A stretch of 64,000 nucleotides of DNA. Origin: Salinilacustrithrix sp034522155 (GTDB taxonomy: Bacteria > Actinomycetota > Acidimicrobiia > Acidimicrobiales > Salinilacustritrichaceae). The number at the start of each line of letters is the position of its first letter. Position 1 is the first letter of the stretch. Of the stretch, positions 47,952 to 56,424 are shown piece by piece. Below the pieces are notes generated by a model, which was given only the letters and a program-made list of their open reading frames with translations, made no database searches and was not told the DNA's origin. The stretch covers positions 62,001-126,000 of the forward strand of contig JAXHLP010000013.1 of assembly GCA_034522155.1 (NCBI GenBank). The letters are read 5' to 3'. Position numbers and translations under genes: made by a program.

Positions 47952-49262
47952 GTGCCAGCCGTGGCTGTCCTCACCGTGATCGCCATCGCCGTGTTCGCAC
48001 ACGGCCTGGTGTCGAAACGACTGCGCACCACGATCGTCACCGCACCGATGGTGTTCGTGGCCATCGGGCTCCTCACCGGGTCGCAGGCGCTCGGCGTGGC
48101 GACGGTCGACCTCGGCTCGGCCGAGGTCATCATCCTCGCCGAGCTCACGTTGTCGATCATGCTCTTCTCCGATGCGGTTCGGGTCGACCCGTCGATGGTG
48201 CGCAGCTTCATCGGCATCCCGGCCCGCATGCTCGGGATCGGCCTGCCGTTGAGCATCGCCGCCGGCACCGCGGTGGCCCGGCTCGTCTTCGACCTGCCGT
48301 GGAGCGAAGCCGCGCTGCTGGGTTCGATCCTCGCCGCGACCGACGCCGCCCTCGGGCAGGCCGTGCTGGCCGACCACTCGGTTCCGGCGCGCATCCGAAG
48401 TTCGCTCAACGTGGAATCGGGCCTCAACGACGGACTCGCCCTGCCCGCCGTGACGTTGTTCATCGCCGTCACCCTCGCCGAGGCCGAGGCCGACGCCGAA
48501 CCGGCGGCGTACTGGATCCGCTTCGTGGCCGAGCAGATCGGCTTCGGCGTGCTCGCCGGTGCGGTGATCGGCGCCGGCGCCGGCTGGCTGCTCCTCCGAG
48601 CCCGCCGGGCCGGCTGGGTCGACGGCATCAACGCACAGCTCTCGGCCCTGGCCCTGGTCGGGCTGGCGTACCTGTCGGCGGAAGGTCTCGGGGGCAACGC
48701 GTTCATCGCCGCGTTCATCGCCGGCGCGTCGTTCCGCCTGGTCGGTGGTCACCAGGCTGAGCACCTCACCGAGTTCACCGAGGACAGCGGCCAGCTCCTG
48801 GCGAGCATCACCTTCGTCGTGTTCGGCAACGCCCTGCTCGGCCCGACTCTCGACGACCTCACCCTGGCCATCGCCGTGTTCGTGGTCGCGGCGTTGACCG
48901 TCACCCGCATGGTCCCGATCGGGTTGTCGTTGTCGGGCACCGGGCTGCGGACGCCGACGATCGCGTTCCTCGGCTGGTTCGGCCCTCGGGGTCTGGCGTC
49001 GATCCTCTTCGCGCTGATCGTCCTGGAAGAGACCGGGAGCGACGTCGACGACCAACTCTTCGTGGTGGTGTCCTGGACGGTGCTGGCCTCGGTCGTCCTG
49101 CATGGTGCCAGTGCGAGCTGGTCTGCTCGACGCTACGGCGTCTGGTACGAACGCCATCGCGACGCGGTTCACGAGGAGCACGAGCCGGCTGAGGGCCCGA
49201 TGGACGATGATGAGGTCCGGCCGCGCATCCGGTGGATGCCGAGGACAGGAGGCAGGAGATGA
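47952..49262 (+). CDS. CPA1-type cation:proton antiporter
   Basis: 436 residues with about twelve transmembrane helices. IILAELTLSIMLFSDAVRVD, SILAATDAALGQAVL, ESGLNDGLALPAVTLFIA (the paired Asn-Asp of the ion site), GNAFIAAFIAGASFR and AFLGWFGPRGLASILFAL match the Na+/H+ exchanger group. The C-terminal tail is short and acidic. GTG start. Its stop overlaps the next start (ATGA), so it is coupled to the metallo-beta-lactamase-fold gene. Confidence 0.9.
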   Translation: MPAVAVLTVIAIAVFAHGLVSKRLRTTIVTAPMVFVAIGLLTGSQALGVATVDLGSAEVIILAELTLSIMLFSDAVRVDPSMVRSFIGIPARMLGIGLPLSIAAGTAVARLVFDLPWSEAALLGSILAATDAALGQAVLADHSVPARIRSSLNVESGLNDGLALPAVTLFIAVTLAEAEADAEPAAYWIRFVAEQIGFGVLAGAVIGAGAGWLLLRARRAGWVDGINAQLSALALVGLAYLSAEGLGGNAFIAAFIAGASFRLVGGHQAEHLTEFTEDSGQLLASITFVVFGNALLGPTLDDLTLAIAVFVVAALTVTRMVPIGLSLSGTGLRTPTIAFLGWFGPRGLASILFALIVLEETGSDVDDQLFVVVSWTVLASVVLHGASASWSARRYGVWYERHRDAVHEEHEPAEGPMDDDEVRPRIRWMPRTGGRR

Positions 49263-50086
49263 GCGTCGAGGTGACACTGCTGGGGACGGGCAGCCCGATC
49301 CCCGACCCGGGCCGGGCCGGGCCATCCACGCTCGTGCGCACCGACGACGCGCTGCTGCTCGTCGACGCAGGGCGTGGGTGCGTGATGCGCCTCGCCGGCG
49401 CCGGGGTCCTGCCGCCGATGCTCTCGGCCGTGCTCCTCACCCACCTGCACTCCGATCACCTGACCGACCTCAACGACGTGATCACCACGCACTGGGTGAT
49501 GAACCAGGAGCCGGCGCCGCTCGAGATCCACGGCCCACCCGGCACCGAGGCGGTGGTCGACGCGATCCGGACGATGCTCGCACTCGACGAGCGCTACCGC
49601 ATCGATCACCATGACGACCTCACCTCCGGACCCGACCTGCACGTCGTCGAGCACGAACCGGGCGAGGCCTTCGCCGTCGGCGACACCACCGTCACGGTGC
49701 AGGCCACCGACCACCGGCCGGTGGCGCCGACGATCGGCTACCGCGTCGAGCACGGTGGGGCGGTGGCCGCGCTGGCCGGCGACACCCTCCCGTGCGACGG
49801 TCTCGACGCGCTCTGCGCCGACGCCGACCTCTACGTGCAGACCGTGATCCGTGACGACCTCGTGCAGCTGATCCCGGTGGCGCGGATCCAGGACATCCTC
49901 GACTACCACTCGACGGTGGCCCAGGCCGCCCAGACGGCCGCCCGCAACCAGGTGAGGACGCTGGTGCTCACCCACTACGTCCCGGCCATGCAGGACGGCC
50001 AGGAAGACGAGTGGCAAGCGATCGCCGCCGAGCACTTCGACGGCGACATCGTCCTCGGACCCGACGGGACGACCGCCCGAGCCTGA
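49259..50086 (+). CDS. Metallo-beta-lactamase-fold hydrolase, RNase Z-like
   Basis: 275 residues. Two-zinc site: THLHSDHLTDL, later the Asp in GDTLPCDGL and His in LTHYVPAM. The opening VTLLGTGSPIPDPGRAGPST is that of the RNase Z/arylsulfatase-like group. Substrate unknown. ATG 49259 with Shine-Dalgarno sequence AGGAG overlapping the antiporter stop. Confidence 0.88.
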   Translation: MSVEVTLLGTGSPIPDPGRAGPSTLVRTDDALLLVDAGRGCVMRLAGAGVLPPMLSAVLLTHLHSDHLTDLNDVITTHWVMNQEPAPLEIHGPPGTEAVVDAIRTMLALDERYRIDHHDDLTSGPDLHVVEHEPGEAFAVGDTTVTVQATDHRPVAPTIGYRVEHGGAVAALAGDTLPCDGLDALCADADLYVQTVIRDDLVQLIPVARIQDILDYHSTVAQAAQTAARNQVRTLVLTHYVPAMQDGQEDEWQAIAAEHFDGDIVLGPDGTTARA

Positions 50087-50178
50087 TGCGTCGTTCGTCG
50101 GCTGTGAGGCTTGCCGGCGCGGGCCTCCTCACTTCGAGAGTTGTTCGCTGGCGCTCACAACGTCTCCTGGCGAAGGGC

Positions 50179-50667
50179 CTACTGGACCTCGGTGATGCGG
50201 CCGGTGTCGACGTCGTAGACGAACCCCCGCACCTGCTTGTGCTTCACGAGCGGGCTCGTGCGAATCCGTCCCATCGACTGTCGAACGTCCTGTTCCACAT
50301 CGGTGAACGCCTCCATGGCGAACGACGGGCGGATCCCGGTCTCGGCTTCGATCTCGTCCTTGATCGCATCGTCGCGAAATCCGAGCAGCCCGCAACGCGT
50401 GTGGTGCACCAACACGATCTCCTCGGTCCCCAGGGTTCGCTGCGAGATGATGAGCGAGCGGATCACGTCGTCGGTGACGACGCCGCCCGCATTCCGGACG
50501 ATGTGGGCCTCGCCGAGCTCGAGACCGAGCATGGCGAAGACGTCGAGCCGGGAGTCCATGCAGGTGACGACGGTCAACTTCCGTTTCGGCGCGGTGGCGA
50601 GATCTGCCTGGTCGAAGGTGGATGCGTACGTCGCGTTCGCGGCGAGGAGGTCGTCGATGTTGCTCAC
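50179..50667 (-). CDS. Beta-class carbonic anhydrase
   Basis: 162 residues, the short bacterial form. Zinc ligands Cys36 (TCMDSRLD), His89 and Cys92 (HHTRCG), with the Asp38-Arg40 dyad. It interconverts CO2 and bicarbonate, a substrate needed for the carboxylases of this region. Stand-alone gene. Confidence 0.93.
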   Translation of the reverse strand: MSNIDDLLAANATYASTFDQADLATAPKRKLTVVTCMDSRLDVFAMLGLELGEAHIVRNAGGVVTDDVIRSLIISQRTLGTEEIVLVHHTRCGLLGFRDDAIKDEIEAETGIRPSFAMEAFTDVEQDVRQSMGRIRTSPLVKHKQVRGFVYDVDTGRITEVQ

Positions 50668-50721
50668 GGACGGAGAGGTTCCGCCACCCGGGGGCCTCGT
50701 GTCAATGTGGACACGCAGCGT

Positions 50722-51648
50722 TCACCACTCGAGCTGATCGCAGCCCTCGTGGGTGTCGGGCTCGACCTGCAACGTGGCGTGGGCGATCCGGTAGCGGTCC
50801 TGGAGCAGCTCGCGTGCCTGGTCGAGCACCGCGTGGCTGTCGGCATCCTCGGTCACCACGAGATGGACCGACGCGTTCTCCATCTCCGAGGTCAGGGTCC
50901 AGACGTGGAGGTCATGGACGTCGACGACGCCACCGAGCCCGCCGAGATCGTCGGTGATCGCGTCGAGGTCGGTGTTCGGGGGCGCAGCCTGCAGCAGGAT
51001 CCGCACGGCCTGGCTCCCGAGCCGCCAGGTCCGGGGCAGGATCCAGAGACCGATGCCGGCGCCCACCACCGGATCGACCCAGGTCCACCCGAACACCTCG
51101 AGCAGCACGGCGGCGATGATCACCCCCACCGAACCGAGCGTGTCGGCCAGCACCTCGAGGTAGGCGCCCTCGACGTTGAGGCTCTCCCGGGACCCTTCCC
51201 GCAGGAGGGCGAAGGCAACCAGATTGACCACGAGGCCGAGGGTGGCGACCACCAGCATGGGCAGACCGAGCACCTCGGGTTCGCTGGTGAGCCGACGGAT
51301 CGCCTCGATCAGGACATAGACCGCGACCCCGAACAGCAGCAGCGCGTTGACGAAGGCCGCGAGGATCTCGAGGCGGTAGAGACCGAACGTGTGGCGGCCG
51401 GTGTCGTCCCGCCTGGCATGCCGCGTGGCGAGCTGGATCGCGGCCAGCGCCATGCCGAGCCCGACCACGTCGGTGAGCATGTGCCCGGCGTCGGACAGCA
51501 ACGCGAGCGAGTTGGTGAGCACGCCCCCGACCGCCTCGACCACGAAGAACGTGGCGATGAGCACGAACGAGATCGCCAACCGCTTCTGGTGGCGCGCTCC
51601 GGACCGCATCGCGCCGGCGCCGTGGCTGTGTCCATGGTCGTGGCCCAT
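50722..51648 (-). CDS. Cation diffusion facilitator (Zn/Cd/Co exporter)
   Basis: 308 residues, six transmembrane helices. A His-rich N-terminus (MGHDHGHSHG) and the metal-site segments LLSDAGHMLTDVVGLG and YLEVLADTLGSVGV, then a cytosolic ferredoxin-like domain (GGVVDVHDLHVWTL). It exports Zn2+ or similar ions in exchange for protons. It shares one base with the end of the upstream ArsR gene, so both form an operon. Confidence 0.93.
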   Translation of the reverse strand: MGHDHGHSHGAGAMRSGARHQKRLAISFVLIATFFVVEAVGGVLTNSLALLSDAGHMLTDVVGLGMALAAIQLATRHARRDDTGRHTFGLYRLEILAAFVNALLLFGVAVYVLIEAIRRLTSEPEVLGLPMLVVATLGLVVNLVAFALLREGSRESLNVEGAYLEVLADTLGSVGVIIAAVLLEVFGWTWVDPVVGAGIGLWILPRTWRLGSQAVRILLQAAPPNTDLDAITDDLGGLGGVVDVHDLHVWTLTSEMENASVHLVVTEDADSHAVLDQARELLQDRYRIAHATLQVEPDTHEGCDQLEW

Positions 51649-51950
51649 CAGCGATCGCCCTGATGCGCGAGGTGGTCTCGGGACAGCTCGAGGAGCTGGC
51701 GAACATGGTCGTCGTCGAGGCGGTAGTAGATCTGGCGGCCGTGTCGCCGGTTGCGGACGATGCCGGCGCTCCGCAGCAACCGCATGCCGTGGGAGATGGT
51801 GGTCTCGGAGGCGCCGACCGTCTCGGCGAGCTGACCGACGTTCAGCTCGCCCGCCTCGAGGAGGGCGAAGAGGACCCGAACGCGGGTCGGCTCGCCGAGG
51901 AGCTTGAAACCCTCGGCCAGCTCGCTGGCCTCCTCAGTCGATATCTGCAC
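51648..51950 (-). CDS. ArsR/SmtB-family metal-responsive repressor
   Basis: 100 residues from GTG 51950: FKLLGEPTRVRVLFALLEAG, VGQLAETVGASETTISHGMR (recognition helix), RNRRHGRQIYYRLDDDHVRQLL. It probably binds Zn or Cd and represses itself and the CDF exporter. An open frame extends to 51986, but the operator-like palindrome 51941-51964 lies across that extension, and the conserved protein starts at about STEEASELAEGF. Confidence 0.9.
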   Translation of the reverse strand: MQISTEEASELAEGFKLLGEPTRVRVLFALLEAGELNVGQLAETVGASETTISHGMRLLRSAGIVRNRRHGRQIYYRLDDDHVRQLLELSRDHLAHQGDR

Positions 51951-51964
51951 AATTGTGAAGATAT
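51941..51964. promoter_or_regulatory. ArsR/SmtB-type operator
   Basis: An imperfect 24-bp palindrome: ATATC (51941-51945) and GATAT (51960-51964) enclose TGCACAATTGTGAA, centred on CAATTG. This is the shape of SmtB/CzrA sites. It overlaps the putative start of the repressor gene, implying a very short or absent 5' leader. Confidence 0.6.
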
Positions 51965-51995
51965 CGAGGTGTGTGTCCCGGCGCAAGCGCCGGGA

Positions 51996-52421
51996 TCAGG
52001 ACGCTGCGCCGTGACCGATGTGTCGTCCGGTCACCTCGACCGGGTCGATGCGGACCCAGTGGGTCTTCTCACCCAGACCCCAGTATCGGATGTCGAGGTC
52101 GGCCAGCCGGGCGACCTCGTCGGCGGTCACGACGTCCTCGGCCCGCCCCTTGACCAGCACGCTCCACCCGGTCTGGTCGCTCTCGTCGAATCCGTCGACC
52201 TCGAAGCACACCCACGGCATCCGGGCGATGGCATGGAGCTTGTTGCCCGCGTCGGTGCGGAACACGATCGTCTTGTCATCGACGGCGTGGTTCACGGGAT
52301 AGATCTCCGGGGCCCCGTCGACGACCACGCCGACGCGCCCCGCCTCGGCCGTGGCGAGCCGCTCCCAACAGTCGCGGGGCGACAGATGCTCCAGCCAGGT
52401 CCTTCCGTCCACGACACCCAT
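51996..52421 (-). CDS. PPOX-family flavin-binding protein (NimA-like)
   Basis: 141 residues. MGVVDGRTWLEHLSPRDCWE, AGRVGVVVDGAPEIYPVNHA and VFRTDAGNKLHAI are the split-barrel flavin-binding pattern. ATG 52421 is used; an in-frame start lies at 52439. A decayed relative lies at 56075-56311, and both have a DosR-like box about 37 bases upstream. Confidence 0.85.
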   Translation of the reverse strand: MGVVDGRTWLEHLSPRDCWERLATAEAGRVGVVVDGAPEIYPVNHAVDDKTIVFRTDAGNKLHAIARMPWVCFEVDGFDESDQTGWSVLVKGRAEDVVTADEVARLADLDIRYWGLGEKTHWVRIDPVEVTGRHIGHGAAS

Positions 52422-52457
52422 GGCGGGATGATGCCCCACGGTCGCGGGATCGCGCCA

Positions 52458-52471
52458 GGGTCGAAAGTCCT
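52458..52471 (-). promoter_or_regulatory. DosR/DevR-like box before the PPOX gene
   Basis: GGGTCGAAAGTCCT resembles the DosR palindrome GGGAC-N4-GTCCC with two mismatches. Its distance to the ATG (37 bases) is the same as that of the related site at 56347. No DosR-type response regulator is encoded in the window. Confidence 0.4.
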
Positions 52472-52572
52472 GATCACCAGCGGATCGAGCGTCTGGGAAC
52501 CGTGCTCATCGGCACCTGAACGGCTTCTGAACCACCCGGGTCGGCCCGACGCACGGGCTGGCTACCGTCGTC

Positions 52573-53193
52573 GTGGTGCCCGACTCCCCGATCCGTCTCC
52601 TGGTGCTCGACATCAACGGCGTGCTGTACCGCTACGACCCCGCCCGGCGGATCGACGCGCTGGCCGGAACGCTCGGGGTCGACCGAGCCGAGGTCGACCA
52701 GGCCTTCTTCGGCAGCGGCCTCGAGGACGCCGCCGACGCCGGGGAGATCGACCCCGACGAATACTTGCGACGAGCGGGCGAATCGCTGGGTCGCCCGCTC
52801 GATCGCCAGACGTGGGCCGACGCGCTGGCCGCTGCGATCGAGCCCGACGAGACCGTGCTCGATCTCATCGCTCCCGTCGTCCGCCGTGTCCAGGCCACGA
52901 CCCTGTCCAACAACGGCCTGCTCGTGCGCGAGATGGTCGACCATCTGTACCCACGCCTCGGCGAGCTCCCGATCGAGTGCCACGTGGCGGCCGAGTTCGG
53001 GGAGTCCAAGCCCGACACCGACGTCTACCTCGACGTGTGCGAGCGGTTCGGGGTTGCGCCCCGCGAGGCCGCGTTCGTCGACGACAAGGAAAGGAACGTT
53101 CGCGGCGCCGAGCGGGCCGGGCTCGTGGCCCACCGGTTCGTTGGGGTCGACGCGCTGCGTTCGTTCCTCGACGAACTCGAGCTGTCCGCCTGA
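52573..53193 (+). CDS. HAD-superfamily hydrolase
   Basis: 206 residues. LLVLDINGVLYRYD is motif I (the usual second Asp is Asn, as in some subfamily members), TTLSNNG motif II, ESKPDTDVYLDVCERFGV motif III, EAAFVDDKERNVRGAERAG motif IV. Phosphatase or dehalogenase activity on a small molecule is expected. The GTG start pair 52573/52576 is ambiguous. Confidence 0.88.
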   Translation: MVPDSPIRLLVLDINGVLYRYDPARRIDALAGTLGVDRAEVDQAFFGSGLEDAADAGEIDPDEYLRRAGESLGRPLDRQTWADALAAAIEPDETVLDLIAPVVRRVQATTLSNNGLLVREMVDHLYPRLGELPIECHVAAEFGESKPDTDVYLDVCERFGVAPREAAFVDDKERNVRGAERAGLVAHRFVGVDALRSFLDELELSA

Positions 53194-53203
53194 GCGGGCG
53201 CGT

Positions 53204-54910
53204 TCACCAGAGGCGGATGCCGGGCGAGATGTCGTGGAGCGGCCAGTAGTGCGCGATGGCCTCGCCCAGCACGACCACCGAGAGCACCCCGGCGACGATC
53301 GCCCAGACGCCCAGCCGATCGAGCACCGCCCAGCTCTGGCGGGAACCGTGGATCACGTCGGTGACCGGGATCTCCGCGGGCTCGTCGAGCGGCCGCCGAC
53401 CGAAGATCGTGCCGAGGAGCACCACGAAGAAGAGGACGCCCCCGATGAACATGAGCGTCCCGCCGATGCCGGTGAACATCGACGACAGGTCCCAGTCGTC
53501 CCCGTAGTACGCGGCATCTCGGAGCTGGGTTCGGCGCGGGATTCCTTCGATCCCCCCCGCCATCTGGCCGCGAGCGAAGATCATGACCCCGATCCACCAG
53601 GTCCAGGCCTGGAGCACCGCGGTACCGGGCGAGAACAGCTTCTTGCCGGTGAGATAGGGAACCATCCAGTAGCAGATACCCATGATCGACAGCGCCACCG
53701 CGGTACCGACGGTCAGGTGGAAGTGCCCCACGATGAACGACGTGTTGTGGACCACGAGGTTGACCGTGTAGCTGGCGTTGATCAGACCACTGGCACCGCC
53801 GAGCATGAAGGCCAGACCGGCGAGGAGCTGGGCGTTCACCGATGGGTCGCTCCAAGGGAGCTTCCAGATCCAGCCGAGCCAGCCCTTGCCGCCCCGGGCG
53901 CGGCCGGCGTTCTCGAGCGCCGCGACGATGGTGAAGAGCGTGGCCAGGCTCGGCACGAACAGCGCGACCGTCAACAGATACTGGATCATCTTCGACGTCT
54001 CGGCGATGCCCGGGTCGGTGAACATGTGGTGCACGCCGACCGGCAGGAGGACCAAGAACGCGAGGAAGACGATGCGCGTCAGACCGTCGCTGTAGATCCG
54101 GCTCCCCACCTGCTTGGGCAGCAGGAGGTACCACGACACGTACACCGGCAGCAGCCAGAAGTAGACGATGGGATGGCCGCTGAACCAGAAGAGCAGGCGC
54201 GTGAACTGCGGGTCCACGGCGTCACGCCATCCGAGCGACCACGGCAGCAGGAATCCGAGCACCTCGACGGCGATCCCCAACGACGCGATGAACCACATCA
54301 TCGAGGTGACCGTCGCGGTGAAGCTCAACAACGGGATGCGCTCACTGCGGTGCTCACGCCGCCACGCCCGCAACGTCAGGAGCTGGTTGAGCAACGTCAG
54401 CCAGGTCGACACCACCAGCAGGACCGCCCCGAGGTAGAAGGCCGGCGTCGCCTGCAGCGGGGCATAGAAGGTGAACAGCACGGTCGCCTTGTCGGCGAGG
54501 ATCGCCCAACCGGCCAACGCGACGCCGCCCCAGGCGGCGACGAGTGACGCGTTCGACACGAACCGGCTCGCCAGGGGCCGGCCGTAGCCCCGCATGGTGA
54601 CCAACGACAGGAAGGCGTTCGAGAACGAGAAGGTGAAGATGAGCGCCAGGGCGACCCCGTGGAGCGTCAGGCCCTGGTAGTAGCTGTTGAGCACCGGGGT
54701 CTCGTCGTAGAGATTCGAGCCCATCCGCTCGAACGCCTGGAGCAGGCCCATGAGCACACCGATGCCGAGGCCGGTGCAGGACAGGTACAGCTGCCACTTG
54801 ACCGGCCGCAGGTCCTCCCAGCTGACGCCGCGGAGGTCGACGCGCCAGCTCGGAGCCGGTGGTGCGGACGACGGCGACGCCGCGCCAGCCGGTTCGTCGA
54901 CGATGGTCAT
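53204..54910 (-). CDS. B-type (ba3) cytochrome c oxidase subunit I
   Basis: 568 residues, about thirteen transmembrane helices. Haem and copper ligands: GLTLHGVALALIF (low-spin haem His), WFSGHPIVYFWLLPVYVSWY (CuB His with the cross-linked Tyr four residues on), GVHHMFTDP (the two other CuB His), FIVGHFHLTVGTA (haem a3/b His). The HPIVY spacing and proton-channel residues mark B-type (ba3). Terminal O2 reduction in the plasma membrane. Its ATG overlaps the stop of subunit II. Confidence 0.93.
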   Translation of the reverse strand: MTIVDEPAGAASPSSAPPAPSWRVDLRGVSWEDLRPVKWQLYLSCTGLGIGVLMGLLQAFERMGSNLYDETPVLNSYYQGLTLHGVALALIFTFSFSNAFLSLVTMRGYGRPLASRFVSNASLVAAWGGVALAGWAILADKATVLFTFYAPLQATPAFYLGAVLLVVSTWLTLLNQLLTLRAWRREHRSERIPLLSFTATVTSMMWFIASLGIAVEVLGFLLPWSLGWRDAVDPQFTRLLFWFSGHPIVYFWLLPVYVSWYLLLPKQVGSRIYSDGLTRIVFLAFLVLLPVGVHHMFTDPGIAETSKMIQYLLTVALFVPSLATLFTIVAALENAGRARGGKGWLGWIWKLPWSDPSVNAQLLAGLAFMLGGASGLINASYTVNLVVHNTSFIVGHFHLTVGTAVALSIMGICYWMVPYLTGKKLFSPGTAVLQAWTWWIGVMIFARGQMAGGIEGIPRRTQLRDAAYYGDDWDLSSMFTGIGGTLMFIGGVLFFVVLLGTIFGRRPLDEPAEIPVTDVIHGSRQSWAVLDRLGVWAIVAGVLSVVVLGEAIAHYWPLHDISPGIRLW

Positions 54911-55383
54911 GCCGCCTCCTCGACGATCAGTTCGGCCGACATCTCGTGGTGGTTGAGGCCGCAGTACTCATGACAGATGAGGCGGTGCGTCCCGACGTCG
55001 TCGAACTCGGTCGTCACGTCGGTGACCTGGCCGGGCACGAGCATCGCGTTCACCTGGGTCCCGGGGATGAGGAAGCCGTGGATCACGTCGGTCGACGACA
55101 CGATGAAACGGACCTCGCTGCCCACCGGCACCCGGATCTCGGACGGTTCGAACTGCCACGCGCTGGCGACGATGACGACGGTGTAGCGGTTGTCCCCGTC
55201 GTGGAAGACACCCGGGTCGTCGAACGGCGCGGTTTCGCGGAGCGTGGCCGGATCGACCCGCTCGGCGGGCTCGGGGAGGCTCGCGTGTTCGGCGCTCGCG
55301 GCGACGAGCACGGCGACGACCATCGCCGCGAGGATCCCGCCCGCGACGACGAGGAACAGCCGCTCGATGCGTTCGATGTGCAC
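54907..55383 (-). CDS. Cytochrome c oxidase subunit II (CuA)
   Basis: 158 residues, short ba3-type subunit. One transmembrane helix (LFLVVAGGILAAMVVAVLVA) and a cupredoxin domain with DVIHGF and CHEYCGLNHHEM (CuA: two Cys, two His, Met). It takes electrons from a soluble donor, perhaps the neighbouring cupredoxin. Overlaps subunit I by ATGA. Confidence 0.93.
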   Translation of the reverse strand: MHIERIERLFLVVAGGILAAMVVAVLVAASAEHASLPEPAERVDPATLRETAPFDDPGVFHDGDNRYTVVIVASAWQFEPSEIRVPVGSEVRFIVSSTDVIHGFLIPGTQVNAMLVPGQVTDVTTEFDDVGTHRLICHEYCGLNHHEMSAELIVEEAA

Positions 55384-55387
55384 GACG

Positions 55388-55501
55388 TCAGCCTCGACCG
55401 AGCAGGGTCAGGTACATCCACAGCCACATCGTCACGACGAGGACGACGAAGCCGATGGTGAGCAGGATCGTGCCGCGATGGGAACGCTGATCGCCGCTCA
55501 T
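55388..55501 (-). CDS. ba3 oxidase subunit IIa (37 residues)
   Basis: MSGDQRSHRGTILLTIGFVV continues as one helix and ends LTLLGRG: a single transmembrane peptide of 37 residues. This is the form of subunit IIa, which takes the place of the second helix of subunit II in ba3 oxidases. It lies between the cupredoxin (overlap ATGA, 55498-55501) and subunit II (start five bases after the stop), the expected place. Too short for most gene finders. Confidence 0.75.
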   Translation of the reverse strand: MSGDQRSHRGTILLTIGFVVLVVTMWLWMYLTLLGRG

Positions 55502-56043
55502 TCGACCGTCAGTTCCCCGACCATGCCGGCTTCGAAGTGGCCGGCGATCGTGCAGACGAGCTGGTAGGAGCCCGGGTCGAGCGTGACCGACCCCTCCGCC
55601 GACTCGCCGGGCTGGGCCTCGAGCCCGAAGAGCTCCTCGGTCTCGCCGATCTGGTCGGCCGAGCTGACCGGTTCGGCCAGGACGGTCCAGTTGTGCTCCA
55701 CCGAGCCGTCGTTCGAAACGGTCACCGGGACCTCGGTCGACGCCACGAGGGTGGCGCTCTCGGGGTCGAAGGCGAACTCCGTCATCGACACCTCGAGATC
55801 GGTCCGCGGACCCCCGCCGCCGGCGAGGGACGAACCGTCGCCGTCGCCTCCCCCGTCGCTCGCCATGATGATCGCGGTGACCGAGAGCGCGAGCGCCAGA
55901 CCGACCCCCATCGTGAGCACCGCGAGCCAGGCGGACTGTCCGCTCCCGAACAGCAATGGACTCGAGGCCCCGGCCTCGGCGGCGGCGTTCTCGGTCGCCG
56001 CCTCCTCTTCCTCACGCGAGTCCGCGTCGTCGACCGCTGTCAT
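55498..56043 (-). CDS. Membrane-anchored cupredoxin
   Basis: 181 residues. An acidic cytosolic N-terminus, one helix (LAVLTMGVGLALALSVTAII), and a blue-copper domain with EHNWTVL (His ligand) and QLVCTIAGHFEAGM (Cys, His, Met ligands). Sulfocyanin/plastocyanin type. Probably the electron donor to the CuA subunit encoded two genes downstream. First gene of the oxidase operon. Confidence 0.9.
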   Translation of the reverse strand: MTAVDDADSREEEEAATENAAAEAGASSPLLFGSGQSAWLAVLTMGVGLALALSVTAIIMASDGGGDGDGSSLAGGGGPRTDLEVSMTEFAFDPESATLVASTEVPVTVSNDGSVEHNWTVLAEPVSSADQIGETEELFGLEAQPGESAEGSVTLDPGSYQLVCTIAGHFEAGMVGELTVE

Positions 56044-56074
56044 GGTGCTCCTCCTGCTCGGCGTTCTTCAGTCG

Positions 56075-56311
56075 TCAGCTGCTGTCGCGCTCGGCCCCGT
56101 GCCGGCTCCGTCGTCCGGTCACCTCGACCGGCTCGATGCGGACCCAGTGTGTCTCGTCACCCACGTCCCAGTAGCGGGTGTCGAGCTCGGCCAACCGGGA
56201 CACGTCCTCGACCTTCGCCACACCGACGCGCCCTGCACCGCCGCGGCAAGCCGCTCCAGCACCGTGCGGGGAGAGACGCTCCGACCAGGTCCGTCCATCC
56301 ACGACACCCAT
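56075..56311 (-). pseudogene. Decayed paralogue of the PPOX gene
   Basis: MGVVDGRTWSERLSP at the start and LAELDTRYWDVGDETHWVRI...EPVEVTGRR at the end match the gene at 51996-52421 almost word for word, but about 60 codons of the central flavin-binding barrel are missing. A frameshift also separates LSP from the family sequence RTVLERLAAA. A copy of the DosR-like box lies 36 bases upstream. Confidence 0.7.
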
Positions 56312-56346
56312 GCGCGCATCGTTGCCGAGTCCATCACACCGATACA

Positions 56347-56360
56347 AGGGACGAAAGTCC
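56347..56360 (-). promoter_or_regulatory. DosR/DevR-like box before the PPOX pseudogene
   Basis: GGGACGAAAGTCCT matches GGGAC-N4-GTCCC with one mismatch. Same spacing to the former start codon as the site at 52458. Confidence 0.4.
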
Positions 56361-56424
56361 TGCCCCGTGCCGGACCGCTCGTGGAGGAGCGACCGCGCGA
56401 GCGGGGGCCGGGCGCGGCCGACGG

